Positions 23,101 through 35,298 of a DNA stretch of 64,000 bases are shown here, piece after piece. Location: the NCBI GenBank assembly GCA_009809945.1, contig WTPW01000549.1:76119-140118 (forward strand), in the 5' to 3' direction. The stretch is from Gigaspora margarita (taxonomy: Eukaryota; Glomeromycota; Glomeromycetes; Diversisporales; Gigasporaceae). How positions within the stretch are numbered: the first letter of the stretch is position 1; each line of letters starts with the position of its first letter. The position numbers and the translations under genes are program-made. The notes beneath the pieces were generated by a model. The model saw only the letters and a list, made by a program, of their open reading frames with translations, had not been told where the DNA came from and did not search any database.

Positions 23101-23277
23101 AAAGATGAACAAAAAGCATTTGAGTGGTATTTGAAATCTGCTGAAGGCGGCAATTCGGTTGGGCAATTTCGTCTTGGACTCCGTTATGAAAATGGTATCG
23201 GCACGGACAAGAATGAACAAAAAGCATTTGAGTGGTATTTGAAATCTGCTAAAAGTGTAATTCGGATGGACAATTAA
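20170..23277 (+). CDS. Sel1-repeat protein, first part of a Sel1/kinase gene
   Basis: Encodes about 1030 residues. A short Asn/Gln-rich head is followed by Sel1-like repeats (consensus YCYxNGIGVKKDEYKAFxYYQKSAxMGN), helical solenoid repeats that scaffold signalling partners. Four larger blocks begin at roughly residues 47, 190, 367 and 577 with FxxxxKELCNLYNEERSKxxN and end in SIIxWxLDNQxN before the Sel1 units; this linker type accompanies Sel1 repeats in Glomeromycotina kinases. The frame ends at 23275 only because one base is missing near 23258: siblings read AAAGGTGGCAATTCGG and this copy AAAAGTGTAATTCGG. The repeats run on in the next frame, so this is not the natural C-terminus. Confidence 0.85.
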   Translation: MSNKKNLVTARNNLFAEQQEKNGSSSRQITNNLSQLNSEDNESRDFLSTIIKELFNLYNVERSKSKNYESILNTLNKFRKKKKPKSESIISWFMDNQVNPVAQILLAHCYYFGKWVQKDEYKAFIYYQKSANMSNSDGIFQVSYCYQNGIGVKKNEYKALTYYQKLAKIDHSFGLSIITNCYQLKDFLSSVVKELCNLYNIVRLKAIDYKSILNTLDEFLEKKKLNSESIINWCLDNQDNSVIQIILAHCYCFGKWDQKDELKAFIYYQKLANLSNSDGIFQVGYCYHYGIGVKKNEPKAFINYQKSAKMGNTIGIYNVAYCYQNGIGVKKDEYMPLTYYKKLDKIDHSFGISAATDCAQLEDFFRRIIKEFCNLYNEERSKDENYKSILNALDGFLERKKLNSDSIINWCLDNQNNSMIQVILAHCYCFGKWVRKDEYKAFINYQILANLSNSDGTFQIGYCYHHGIGVKKDERKAFINYQKSADMGNTIGTYNVGYCYQNGIGVKKDEYKAFINYQISADMGNIIGAYNVGYCYQNGIGVKKDEYKALTYYKKLVKMDHPFGLSVATNCDQLEGFFRKVLKELCNLYNEERSKDENYKSILNTLDGFLEKEKLNSDSIISWCLDNQSNPVMQTILAHCYRFGKWVVMDETKAFVYYQKFADESAEVRNTDGINSVGYCYRFGIGIEKNVKKSFIYYEKSAEFGDASGIFNIGYCYLNGIGVKKNEHMAFNYYQKSAEMGSSVGTYNIGYCYRNGIGVEKNEDEAFVYYQKSANMGHTKGTFNVGYCYYKGIGVKKDEHMALTYYQKSMDMGYAKRIYYVGYCHHNGIGVEKDEHKAFNYYQKSASKDDSDGIYAVGNCYLNGIGVEKNEYEAFVNFKKSADIGNLNAIYNVGLCYENGIGVEKDEDTAFIYFKKSANMGHILSMVCVGNYYQYGIGNKKNERKAFIYYQKSAVKGGNTDGQLNIGICYENGIGTVKDEQKAFEWYLKSAEGGNSVGQFRLGLRYENGIGTDKNEQKAFEWYLKSAKSVIRMDN

Positions 23278-24614
23278 ATGTTGGAATCTGCTATGAAAAT
23301 GGTATAGGCACAGCTAAAGATGAACAAAAGGCTTTTGAGTGGTATTCGAAATCTGCTGAAGGCGGCAATTCGAATGGGCAATTTCGTCTTGGACTCAGTT
23401 ATGAAAATGGTATAGGCACGGCCAAGAACGAGCAAAAGGCATTTGAGTGGTATTTGAAATCTGCTAAAGGTGGCAATTCGGATGGACAATTAAGTCTTGG
23501 AGTCTGCTATAAAAACGGTATAGGTATTGTAACGGATGAAACCATGGCATTTGTATGGTTTTTAAGTTCTGCTGAAGGCGGTAACTCGAATGGGCAACTT
23601 CGTCTTGGAATCTGCTATGAGAATGGTATCGGCACAATCAAAGATGAACAAAAGGCATTTGATTGGTATCTGAAATCTGCTAAAGGTGGGAATTTGGATG
23701 GGCAATTAAATATTGGAGTTAGCTATGAAAGTGGTATAGGCACAGCCAAAGATGAACAAAAAGCTTTTGAGTGGTATTTGAAATCTGCTGAATTCGGTAG
23801 TTCGAGTGGGCAATTTCACCTTGGACTCTGCTATGAAAATGGTATCGGCACAATCAAAGATGAACAAAAGGCATTTGATTGGTATTTGAAATCTGCTAAA
23901 GGCGGGAATTCGGATGGGCAATTAAATATTGGAGTCTGCTACGAAAAAGGTATGGGCACGGCCAAAGATGAACAAAAAGCTTTTGATTGGTATTCGAAAT
24001 CTGCTGAAGGCGGCAATTCGAATGGACAATTTCACCTTGGACTCCGTTATGAAAATGGTCTAGGCACGGCCAAGAACGAGCAAAAGGCATTTGAGTGGTA
24101 TTCAAAATCTGCTAAAGGTGGCAATTCGGATGGACAATTAAGCCTTGGAATCTGCTATAAAAATGGCGTAGGTACAGTAAAGGATGAAAGAATGGCATTC
24201 ATATGGTTTTTAAGTTCTGCTGAAGGCGGCAATTCGAATGGGCAACTTCGTCTTGGACTCTGCTATGAAAATGGTATCGACACAGTCAAAGATGAACAAA
24301 AAGCATTTGAGTGGTATTTGAAATCCGCTGAAGGTGGCAATTCGGATGGACTATTAAGTCTTGGAGTCTGCTATAAAGATGGTATAGGTACAGTAAAGAA
24401 TGAAACAATGGCATTCATGTGGTTTTTAAATTCTGCTGAAAGAGGCAATTCGAATGGGCAATTTCATCTTGGACTCTGCTATGAAAATGGAATCGGCATA
24501 GCCAAAGATGTACCAAAGGCATTTGATTGGTATTTGAAATCTGCTAAAGGTGGCAATTCAGATGGGCAATTTCGTCTTGGAATTTGTTATGAAAATGGTA
24601 TAGGCACGGCCTAG
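23278..24614 (+). CDS. Sel1-repeat array, continuation after a frameshift
   Basis: In the third frame the solenoid continues directly (GQLNVGICYENGIGTAKDE...). The 36-residue units here are nearly identical at the DNA level and alternate in a regular order (KDEQKAFEWYLKSAEGGN, DETMAFVWFLSSAEGGN and similar), a higher-order tandem structure implying recent expansion or gene conversion. It closes at a TAG (24612-24614) where sibling repeats have AAG (Lys). The next sequence stays in frame and still encodes Sel1 repeats, so the stop is a single substitution inside one gene. Whether it is real or a sequencing error cannot be told here. Confidence 0.75.
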
Positions 24615-26324
24615 AACAAACAAAAAGCATTTGAGTCGTATTTGAAATCTGCTGGACAATCAAGTCTTGGATTCTGCTATATAAATGGTATAGGTACAAT
24701 AAAGGATGAAACAATGGCATTCGAATGGTTTTCAAATTCTGCTGAAGGCGGCAATTCGAATGGGCAATTTCGTCTTGGACTCTGCTATGAAATTGGTATC
24801 GGCACAATCAAAGATGAAAAAAAGGCATTTTATTGGTATTTGAAATCGGCTAAAAGTGGAAATTCGGATGGACAATTAAATATTGGAGTTTGTTATGAAA
24901 ATAGTAAGGGCATAGCCAAAGATGAAAAAAATGCTTTTGAGTGGTATTTGAAATCTGCTAGGCGTGGCAATTCCATTGCACAATATAATCTCGCATTATG
25001 TTATCAGTATAGCACAGGCACATTCAAGAATGAAAAGGCGGCATTTAAATGGTACTTAAGCTCAGCCGAAAATGGTTATTATTGCGGACAAGATAAAGTT
25101 AGCATATGTTATCGGGATGGATTTGGAACATCGCCTAACCAACAAAAGGCTGCTGAATGGCGCCAGAAGATGAATAGTAATAATTTTCAAAAGGTGGATT
25201 ACTACGAAAATATCGATATTTCTTTAAAAAAATTATTATCTGATAATAATTTATCAATGCCGTGGATTCCATTTGCTGAATTAGAATTTAGAGGAAAAAT
25301 TGGAAAAGGTGGGTTTGCAACAGCGTATGCCGCTAATTGGAAACATACAAGAAAAGATGGTAGTATTTTAAATCAACTTGTTGCCCTTAAATTATTTAAT
25401 GGATCAAAAAATAGCTGTGAGGAACTTATAAAGGAGGTAAATATTTGCTAAAAAAAGTTTCATAAATTTAATCTTATTAATATTCAGTTATTAATAATCA
25501 TAATTTTAAAGTTAATCGCGTATTCAAAAATTGGTCTTACAAACCCAACATTTTTACAATGCTACGGAATATCAAAACAAAATGTCTCAAATGAATATAT
25601 TTTAGTTATGCAATATGCAGAAATGGGATCTTTACGTAAGAATCTTTACGAAGTTGCGCGAATGAAATGGGAGAAAAAAATAGAATTATTATCATATATT
25701 GCATCTGATCTTCATATAATTCATTCAAATAATATTATTCATTGTGATTTACATAGTGGTAATATATTTCAAAATGATTTATATAATGCATACATCGGTG
25801 ATTTAGGATTTGCGACATCAATTAATAAAACATTAGACAAAGAATCAGGGGGGATTTATGGAGCTTTACCGTATGTAGCGCCAGAAGTTCTTCAAGGAAA
25901 ATCATTCACCAAAGAATCAGATATTTATTCTTTCGCAATGATTATGTGGGAGATTTCATCAGGCAAACTTGCATTCTCTGACTATTAAGATAGTCGATGC
26001 AACTTAACTGCACAAATTTGTTTCAATGAAAGAAGACCGGATATTCTTAAAGGTACAGTAAAATGTTATGCAGAACTTATAAAGAAATGTTGGAATAAAG
26101 ACCCAGACAACCGACCATCAGCTATAGAAATTCATGAAACTATTTTAAAATGGAAAAGCAATACTAAAATTTTAGATGATTTTTTAAAATCTGATGAAGA
26201 AATGAAAATCGAAAATAATGGATCTAATAGTATGGAAAATAATACGATTCATACTAGCAAATTATTTCGATATGAAGATATTCATACTACCAATTTTATT
26301 AGGTATATTAGCAAGGCCACATGA
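24615..26324 (+). pseudogene. Last Sel1 repeats plus TKL-like protein kinase domain
   Basis: After the TAG at 24612, Sel1 units continue to about 25160. A kinase domain then starts at about 25258: glycine loop GKGGFATAY, VALKLF lysine and the alpha-C glutamate in EELIKE. A 75-bp GT-AG intron (25437-25511) is phase 0. The second exon has HCDLHSGN (25740-25763, HRD variant), DLG for DFG (25800-25808), APE (25878-25886) and SDIYSFAMIMWEI. An in-frame TAA (25986-25988) sits where relatives read on. The same frame then encodes RPDILKGTVKCYAELIKKCW and NRPSA, the normal kinase C-lobe, and stops at 26322. Catalytic Lys, Asp and Asn are present. With one frameshift and two stops the locus is probably a recent pseudogene, unless these are assembly errors. 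Protein would be a cytoplasmic Ser/Thr-type kinase. Confidence 0.75.
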
Positions 26325-26329
26325 ATATA

Positions 26330-27237
26330 CAACTGCTGATGAACTATTTTTGATAATAATATTTATGTAAAAATATTAAAAAGAATTTAGAATCTGTTAG
26401 TATAAGATAACAATATATAACATATGTATTTAGTTATATCTTTTTAGCAAATATCTTTATAATATTAATAGCTTCAATTAGTTTTATTTTTACTTTTCAG
26501 ATATTCAATAGTTTCAATAGCTATTAAATAATTTGAAAATTTATAAACTATAAATGACTAGACCAAGCCTGAAGTAGAAAAATTAATAAAAAAATCTATT
26601 TGATTATTTTTAGTAGGACTTAATGAATATTGTTGTTTTTAATACTAAAATTTGATTCTTACAATCTTCACTTATTTACAAAGCCTATTGATTAGTATAG
26701 TACTATTCTTTCAAAGATAATAATAATACAAAAGAAAGGGGATGAATTATTTTGCTAAAAATATTGTTTTTTTATTAATTGTTATTAGACTTGCAAATAT
26801 AATATAGATACTTGTATTAACTTTCAAACTAATTTGTATAGCTTTTCAGAGCAACAAATTGTATATTATTGTACTAGAACTTGTAGAATAAGGAAAGTGT
26901 CATTTATTATTTAATTTTTTTTAAAATAATAAATATCTCTCTTCTTTATATGATAAATTTTGTATGCAAATATTACTTTTTTTTTTGTTGTTAAGGTAAG
27001 GTTTTGCCTTTATCTTTATTAATAAAATGTATGAGATTCCTCATGGGATTTCTCAAGTTACAAATTATTATACAAGAATTAAAACTCAGACTATAGATAA
27101 ACTGACTCTATCTAAATTATCTGCAACCTAAACTTACTAGAGTGGTTAATACTCATCTAGATTTGGATGTAGAGAATTGAGTCAGTAGAAAAGCTATGTT
27201 TGATCCAATTATATAACCAAATATCTATTTTTCTAAG
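26330..27237. other. AT-rich intergenic stretch, nothing recognised
   Basis: The 3' flank of the kinase gene. No open frame or repeat ends could be supported. Confidence 0.55.
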
Positions 27238-27245
27238 TGCTAGCC

Positions 27246-27433
27246 TAGAGTTAACACCTCTACCCAATTTATATATCCAGATATATACTATGCCATGTGA
27301 TATAACATAACATAGTGTTTTTATATCTGGATATAAATAAATCCAGATTTAAATTTATATCCTAATATATACTATAATAAAATTGGATTAATCCAGATAT
27401 AAAAAATATATCTGGATAGAGGTATTAACTCTA
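27246..27433. mobile_element. 188-bp hAT MITE
   Basis: Ends TAGAGTTAACACCTCTA and TAGAGGTATTAACTCTA are inverted copies, flanked by the perfect 8-bp duplication TGCTAGCC (27238-27245 and 27434-27441). The interior repeats ATATCCAGATATA in both orientations. No coding sequence. Confidence 0.93.
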
Positions 27434-27899
27434 TGCTAGCCCAAGAGGTGGGCAGGTATTAGTTTTGTTCTCATGTAGTTGGTTTAGTAAGCCATATATA
27501 CAATTATAAGTATATTAGAGCTTTGTTGTAAGAGAATATATGTTAAATCTAGAGTGTGAAGATTGTTGTAAGGTCTTGTGAAGATTTCCAGTATGCAAGT
27601 TTTATACAGTATGGTTTCCATAAATGTTCATAAATGTTTTGTGAGATGAGAAGAAGGAGTTTAACAATAGTATTGGATGCATTTTTGTAAGAAATATATT
27701 AAGATACAATATTAATTAGTGGTATAGAAATAAAGCCCTAGATTGTAGTATAGAAGGTTGTAGTATTAAAAGGTGTAGAATGTGTAGAAGAGAAGCAGTA
27801 GTGTGTCATAAGATTGTTATGTAGTTGCTATAGTACAGTAGGTGATATATCAGTAGGTCTGAGAAGAAAAATTTTTTATTTTAGTTTCAATAATGCTAG

Positions 27900-30800
27900 A
27901 TATATTATTTGAGTCTAAGCAGAGTAGCCAATGGAGTTGGTGACCTGTTTAATTGCATATCATACAAGTAGGATATATATGGAGAGAGGTTTATAGAGAG
28001 GAAATAAAAAAGAGTAGGAAGTATAAGTAGCATACATTTAATTCAGAATGATTTTTGAGAACAAAGTTGAAAGTTAGTATAGTTATAGGTACATTTGTGG
28101 TTATAATTAAGATACAACCAGGTTGTATTCCAATCAATTTGTTGAGAAAAAGGAATAATTTGTTGGATTCTGTATTGAGAGAACCACATATTAATAGTAT
28201 GCGCATTACAGATATTTTTTTATAGCATGGTGTGTTAGTTGTTCAATATTATATTTTTTGTAGATAAAAGTGAAGGAGGGATTGTAAATATTATAGGGCT
28301 GAAATTCAAGAATGGGTAAGAAAAATTTGTTTTTTTTCAAGTTTATTAGCTTTGTTGTTGTATTTATTGTTGCTATACACTTCACTTTATTTAGTTTGAT
28401 ATTAAGAGAATATAATTTGATGAGGTTAAGAATGGTATACCAAATAGGCCAGTAGTTGTATGAATATAGTTTGTTGTAATTTGCTATATGTAAAGTAAGT
28501 GTATTGTACTTTGAAATAATAGATTAAGAATCAGTATATGTATTAATATTACTATTTCAAGAGCAAGTACTAATTGCAAATAATATAGCAATTAATTCAG
28601 CTTTGTATAAAGATGGCCAGTTTTGAATTTGAGCAGAAAAAGATTAAAAAATATGATTATTAAAACTTAAAACATGCAATTCCTGGATTGGAGATATGAA
28701 TAACTGAACTATCAGTATAGAAACAAAAATTTGAAAATTGGAAGTTGGACTGTGCTATAGATTAAAGTTTTAAAGTAGCTAAAGAAGTTAGAAAAAATCA
28801 GAAAAGGGTTATTGTGTATTATAATTTGGGGTAAAGAAGAAGTATTATAAAATGGTGAGATGCGATAGAATATATTAAAACAAGTTGATTAGCATTAAGT
28901 TGGAGTTTGTTTGTAAGTTGGGTATAGGTTTTTCTATCCAAGAATTTAGTAGATAGAGCAGCTAATATATCTAAAATGTAGGTGCTTGAAATTCTATGTG
29001 AATTAAGAGAGCATCCTGAGCAGGAAGTGCAATATATATCAGGAGTAGGGTAAAGAGATATAATACTATAATCAGTTTGTATATTCCAGTATGTTATAGA
29101 AATAGTATTAGTAGTGTGATTGAATCATTGAGCTTTTAATCATAATTTCATTCTCAAGACAGGAAATAAGCCAAGGTTTAGATTTAGAATTAAAATGACT
29201 AGTTTGAATGAGAGTGAATTAATATTAGAGAGATGTAAAATGAGCTAATATGATGAGTTTGAGTATTGGATAAAATTTTATTTTCAAGTGTAAGAAGCCA
29301 ATTGGGTATTTTTCCTGGTATAAGATTATGAATTCTAGAAAAATATATGACCAAGATAAAAGAGTTGTATTATTATAAAAGGTGAGTTGCTCTAGAAATA
29401 AAATATGCTTTGAGTATAATTAGTATTTAAAAGTTGTGTATTGGGGATGATGATGAAGAAGAGATTCAAGTGAAGTATAAGGTAGGTTAATAGTAAATAG
29501 ATATAAAATTTCTGCATGTGCAGATATAGAAGATTCTAAGTGATTGAGAAGTAAAATTATCTTAAAGGTATTAGAGTGTTTGTTGGGGCCATCAATGATA
29601 GGGTTTGAGTATTATAGTATATTAGTTGTAGACCATAGATTGTTTTGTAATTGTTGTAATCGAATATGAGTACTATTACCAAGTAGATGAGAATTGTTAA
29701 GTCAAAGTAAAAAGGTAGAAAGATAATATTGTAATTGTATATTCCAATTATGTTGATTTCATATATATTGTGATTAAGTATAGTACTATTAGGTGTACTT
29801 TTGGCTAGTCTTGCTTTGTGTTTAGCAATAGTAAGATATTTAGAAAGGATTTTGTTACATGTTGAGTAAGTAAGAATTGTATTATGAATACAGTACTCTA
29901 GAATAGGTATAATACCATTGTTAATAATATAGCAAGCTTGCTTATCAGTAATTTGTTTAGTATTAAGTATATTAATAAGCTCAAAAGCTTCTTGAGTAAT
30001 TAGCTTAGACTGTATTATAGATTAGTAAAAAAACCAGTACCCAAGAAATTTAGAAGTGTTGTAGAAGGTTGACATTGAATATTGTAGTTTAAAAAGGAAA
30101 TAAAAGGTGTATGCTTAGAGTTTGATACAAAAATGGATTTTTGGGTTGACTTTAATATTAGCTATTTGGTAGAATAAAGATGCTGTATAAAGAATGTTTT
30201 TTAGTTGTTTTTGAGTTTCTGCAATCCATAAAATGTCATCCATATATGCAAGAATAGATATTGAAACTTGTAGAGAATCAAAAGTATGTAGAAAAATGCT
30301 AGAAAGCCAGGATATGGACAATTGATAACTGTATAGAAGTTAGAAATTTTGGTAAAAAGAGGATTATAGTATATTCACCAAAAGAGAGGTGTAATAGTTT
30401 CACTCGAATCAAGAAGATATAAGCCCAAGATTTATTAGTTTTTTGTGTAAGAAGATTGGTAAAAGTTGTTATAAGATGTATTAGCATATTGGAGATGGGA
30501 TAAAAAGATCTATGTTAACTAAGTTATATGCTTTGCTCATATTCTAAGACAAAAGCCAGATCTCCTTTTGATTGCAATTTGCACCTTTAATAAAATTATT
30601 AAGAATATGAATTGAAATATCAGTACTATATTATAAGAAGAAAAAACAGAGATGAGTCGATTAGTGTTAATTTTAATATATAGTTTTTTGATATGTTTAA
30701 TAAGGCTAATTGGTCAGATATTGTGTAAATGTCCATCAAAAGTTGGTTTTTGGAGATAGGAAAAATGCATCCATTTTTCCATTGTTTGGTAATTGAGCCA

Positions 30801-31160
30801 GATATTAAACACTGGTTCAGTGGTGCTGTAATAGCAGTAATAGTTTGTATGCCTGCATCTTTAACATCTTGTAACTAATACTAGAAGGGCTATATGCTTT
30901 TTTGTTTAGAAAGTTGTTGATAGTATTGATAGATTCATCTAAAGCAATTGGTACTAGAATAGGGGTGTACCATTCTAGTATAATATTAGATTTGGGTGAG
31001 TATTCTAATTGCCAATCAGTAGAGAAAATATATTGGTTATAGGTGTAGTTTGTAGTCCATTGACAAAAATGTAATAGATATAATCCTTAATTTCTGTAGG
31101 ATCTGTAAGAATATTAGTCTGGGTTTTTATATTATTAAATAAACAGGATAGGACCTGAAT
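27900..31160 (-). mobile_element. Decayed LINE (non-LTR retrotransposon) with reverse transcriptase and RNase H
   Basis: On the minus strand, 30115-30321 encodes ILAYMDDILWIAETQKQL and FYQIANIKVNPK, the YxDD box and following segment of a LINE-type reverse transcriptase as seen in Glomeromycotina. About 1.5 kb downstream come RNase H pieces: FYTDSSVIHISNPGIAC (about 28680-28730), LYKAELIAILFAIST (about 28565-28610) and TYTDS (about 28528-28550), giving the Asp-Glu-Asp set in order. Frames are interrupted by many stops, several at codons where CAA, CGA or TGG would be expected, consistent with C-to-T decay. The 5' end lies near 31.1 kb; both ends are uncertain. No LTRs seen. Confidence 0.75.
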
Positions 31161-31169
31161 ATCTAGTAT

Positions 31170-33690
31170 AGAGGTCATACTTAATTTTTTTAGCCAATTT
31201 AATAAATTTTTAGATGCTGAACAAGTTTATTTAGTGCATTAAGTTAGAATTAATTAGTAAAATTTTGTGAGTCATAAGTTTTTATAGCATTTTATTAATA
31301 AAATTCTATAAAATCTTATGATTCACAACATTTTACAAATTAATTCTAACTTTATGCACTAAATAAACTTGTTCAGAACCTAAAATACATTAAATTAGCA
31401 GAAATATTTTTATTTTACTTGAAATTTAAAAAATAGATGCATAAATTTGGATTTTTGATCAGAAAGTCAAATTTAAACATTTTTTCTCCAAATTTTCAAA
31501 AAAAAATAAAAAAATACTCTATTGATTTAATGTGTTTTAGGTTCTAAACAAATTTACTTAGTGAATAAAGTTAGAATTAATTAATAAAAATTTGTAAATC
31601 ATAAGATTTTATAGAATTTTATTAATAAAATTCTATAAAATCTTATGATTTACAATATTTTACTAATTAATTCTAATATAATGCACTAAGTAAACTTGTT
31701 TAGAACCTATAAATACATTAAATTGGCAGAATTATTTTTATTTTACTTAAAATTTAAAAAAAGATGCATGATTTTGAATTTTTGATCAAAAAAGTCAAAT
31801 TAAAGCATCTTTTCTCCAAAGGTCAAGTAAAATAAATATAACACAACTGATTTAATGTATTTTTAGTTCTGAGCAAGTATATTTAGTACATAAAGTTAGA
31901 AATAATTAGTAAAATTTTGTGAATCATAAGATTTTATAGAATTTTATTAATAAAATTCTATAAAATCTTATGATTCGCAAATTTTTATTAATTAATTCTA
32001 ACTTCATGCACTAAGTAAACTTGTTCAGGACCTAAAAACACATTAAATCAGTAGTGATATTTTAATTTTACTTGAAATTTGGAGAAAAGATGCTTAAATT
32101 TGACTTTTTGATCAAAATCCAGAATTATGAATTTATTCTCTAAATTTCAAGTAAAATAAAAATAATTCTGCTGAATTAATGTATTTTTAGGTTCTGAACA
32201 AGTTTATTTAGTGCATAAAGTAAGAATTAATTAGTAAAATTTTGTAAATCATATGGGCTGATTTAAGGAATTGCTAATAGCTTTTGCTCTACCGGTCCGT
32301 TTTGGATGATTTAACTATCAAATGTTTGTCTCAATGAGACAATTCTAACAAGCCCAAATTCGCTAAAATCCAATTACATGATCCAGAGATCGATCAAATT
32401 TTGTGAAATTTTAATAGTGTTTTTAGAATTACTATGCTATGTAAATATCTTTAGCAGTGAATAATGTTTGAACCACTGATCCGTTTTGGATGATTTAACC
32501 ACCAAAATGTTCGTCTGATGAGACGATTCTAACAAGCCCAAGAGCATCAAAATCTAATCACAGAATCACAAGATTGTTAAAAATTAGTATAACGGCTTTC
32601 TACAAATCTCATAGGTTTTTACAGTACTACAATATAAAAAACCCCATGAGATTTGTAGATAAATCATAATACTAATTTTTAATGATCTTGTGAACCCATA
32701 ATTAGATTTTGATGATTTTGGTCTTGTTAGAATCGTCTTATCGAGGCGAACATTTTGGTGGTTAAATAATCCAAAATGGACTAGTGGTTCAAACGTTATT
32801 CACTGTTAAAAATGTTTACATAGTAATTCTAAAAACACTATTAAAATCTCACAAAATTTGATCGATCTCTGGATCCTGTGATTGGATTTTAGTAATTTTT
32901 GGCTTTTTAGAATCGTCTCATTGAGACAAACATTTTGGTAGTTAAATTATCCAAAACGGACCAGTGGTTCAAAAATTATTCGCAATTCCTTAAATCAGCC
33001 AATATGTTATAAGATTTTATAGAATTTTATTAATAAAATTCTATAAAATCTTATGATTTACAAGATTTACTAAATAAATTTAACTTAATGCACTAAGTCA
33101 ACTTATTAAAATCTAAAAATATATTAAATTAGCAGAAATCTTTTATTTTACTTGAAATTGGATGTTGTTTTTATTTTACTTAGCATTTGGAGAAAAGGTG
33201 CTTAATTACTTTTTGACAAAATTATGCATCTTTTCTCCAAATTTCAAGTAAAATAAAAACAACATTGCCAATTTAATGTATTTTGAAATACTGAACAAGT
33301 TTACCTAGTAAATTAAGTTAGAATTAATTAGTAAAATGTTGTAAATTATAATATATTGTAGAATTTTATTAATAAAATTCTATAATATCTTTATGATTGC
33401 CAAAATTTTATTAACTAATTTTAATTTTACAAATTAAATAAACTTGTTTAACACCTAAAAATACATCAAATCAGTAGTATTGTTATTATTTTACTTAAAA
33501 TTTGGAGAAAAGATGCTTAAATTTGACTTTTTTGATAAAAAATCCAAAATTATGCATTTTTTCTCCAATTTTTAAGTAAATAAAAACAACTTTGCCATTT
33601 AATGTATTTTTAGGTGCTGAACAAGTTTACTTAGTGAATTGAGTTAGAATTTATTGGTAAAATTTTGTAAGTTATAAAATTTTCATATTG
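31170..33690. repeat. Second palindromic array (same family as 155-1290)
   Basis: Palindromes centred on ATAGAATTTTATTAATA recur near 31280, 31620, 31950, 33030 and 33370, with the same TTAGTGCAT...ATGCACTAA arms and AAATTTCAAGTAAAATAAAA spacers as at the window start. One unit is opened by a foldback insertion (32256-33000) and another by the large nest beginning near 33690. The array resumes at 46120. Confidence 0.88.
32256..33000. mobile_element. ~745-bp foldback element inserted in a palindromic unit
   Basis: GGCTGATTTAAGGAATTGC at the left mirrors GCAATTCCTTAAATCAGCC at the right. The arms are complementary over most of their length (for example CCGTTTTGGATGATTTAAC against GTTAAATTATCCAAAACGG), with the centre near 32635. 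The host palindrome (TTTGTAAATCATA / ATAAGATTTTATAG) is split by it. A possible short ATATG duplication flanks it. Confidence 0.85.
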
Positions 33691-34015
33691 GCTAATTTGT
33701 GAACTTGCTGATATCTTTTGATCTGCTGGTCCATTTTGGATGATTTAACTACCAAAATATCTATCTCAATGAGACAATTCTAATGAGCCCAAAATTGCTA
33801 AAATATAATTACAGGATCCCAAGAACATTCAAGATTTGTGCAATTTTAATAGTGTTTTTTAGAATTACTATGTAATCATATTTAATATTGAATAACTTCT
33901 GATCTATTAATCTGTTTGGATGATTTAACCGCCAAAATGATCATCTCTATGAAATGATTCTAACAGGCTCAAAATCATCAAAATCTGATTGCAGGATCCT
34001 GCGATCATTAAGTAC

Positions 34016-34740
34016 CTGTACTATATAGACAATCAACTAAGAAATGAGTTGTATATACAGTGCGAGACAGTATAAACCAATGAATCCATATTATTTTGCC
34101 AATAATCACTTCACTAATATAACATTTTACTGACAAATATTCACAGACAAGTTCATTTTACTGACAGTTTGTTTCTCTGAAGCTCATTTCACTGACAAGT
34201 TTTGTTAAAAAGCACACTAACTTTGATCCTAATTTTACTCTGACCCTACTCTGACCCTAATGACAATGACCATAATTACTTTTTGGTAAAATGAGCTTTG
34301 GTAAAATAAACAGTCGGTAAAATAAACTTGTCAGTGAATATTTGTCAGTAAAATATTATGTCAGTGAAGTGATTGTCAGCAAAATAATTGCTACCCAAAA
34401 CAACACCTCCGCACCAAATTTTAAAATAAATACTTGATTCTGATTGGCTAATATAATAGAATCAATTGTGATTGGTCAAAAATTAGATATGAGTTCTTTT
34501 TTTTATATAATAAATGCCAAATTTTCAGTTTCTTCTTAAAGTTAAAATGAAACAAAAATCTTTTCTAACCAAATTGTAGCTTAGACTTAAAGCTACAAAT
34601 TGGTTAAAAAAATTTTATTAAAAAAAAATTTATTTTTAAGTTATATCAATTTTTGTAAAATATATATAAAAAGGTATTGGTTTATAGTGTCCCATACTGT
34701 ATGATAACCCATTTCTCAGTTGATTATCTACATAGTACAG
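34016..34740. mobile_element. ~725-bp inverted-repeat element
   Basis: Terminal inverted repeats of about 65 bp: CTGTACTATATAGACAATC at the left against CTGTACTATGTAGATAATC (complement of right), continuing through AGAAATG and a shared TATAAACCAAT. The interior repeats TTTTACTGACAA and its complement. Inserted in the centre of the split foldback element. Confidence 0.8.
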
Positions 34741-35298
34741 ATTCTTAACAATCTCAGGATTTTGTAATCAGATTTAATGATTTTGAGCTTGTTAGAATCA
34801 TTTTATAGAGATGATCATTTTGGTGATTAAATCATTCAAAACAGATTGACAGATCAGAAGATATTTGACATTAAATATATTTATATAATAATTCTAAAAA
34901 ACACTATTAAAATTGCACAAATCTTGATCATTTTTAGGATCCTATAATTGGATTTTAGCGATTTTAGGCTCATTAGAATTGTTTCATTGAGATGGACATT
35001 TTGGTAGTACCAGGAACAGAGTGATGAAATCACATAGTATATGGTTATAAGGCAATTGAAATTGATGTAACTTCGCAAAATCTTGGATCTGATTGGTCCT
35101 CGTAACCCTAGCAGTTGCATGCTATTTATTTTTTACTATCAGGTATCATGTAGTATGCTAATGTTGCTTGTTTCGTGATCTGTTAATGTGACTAGTACTA
35201 TAGTATAATAAGATATCTGACAATTAAAAAAATGCAATTATCTGTAAAATGAAATTACAAATGCTATAACAACCAATAGTAAAAATGTGCTTTTTGTC

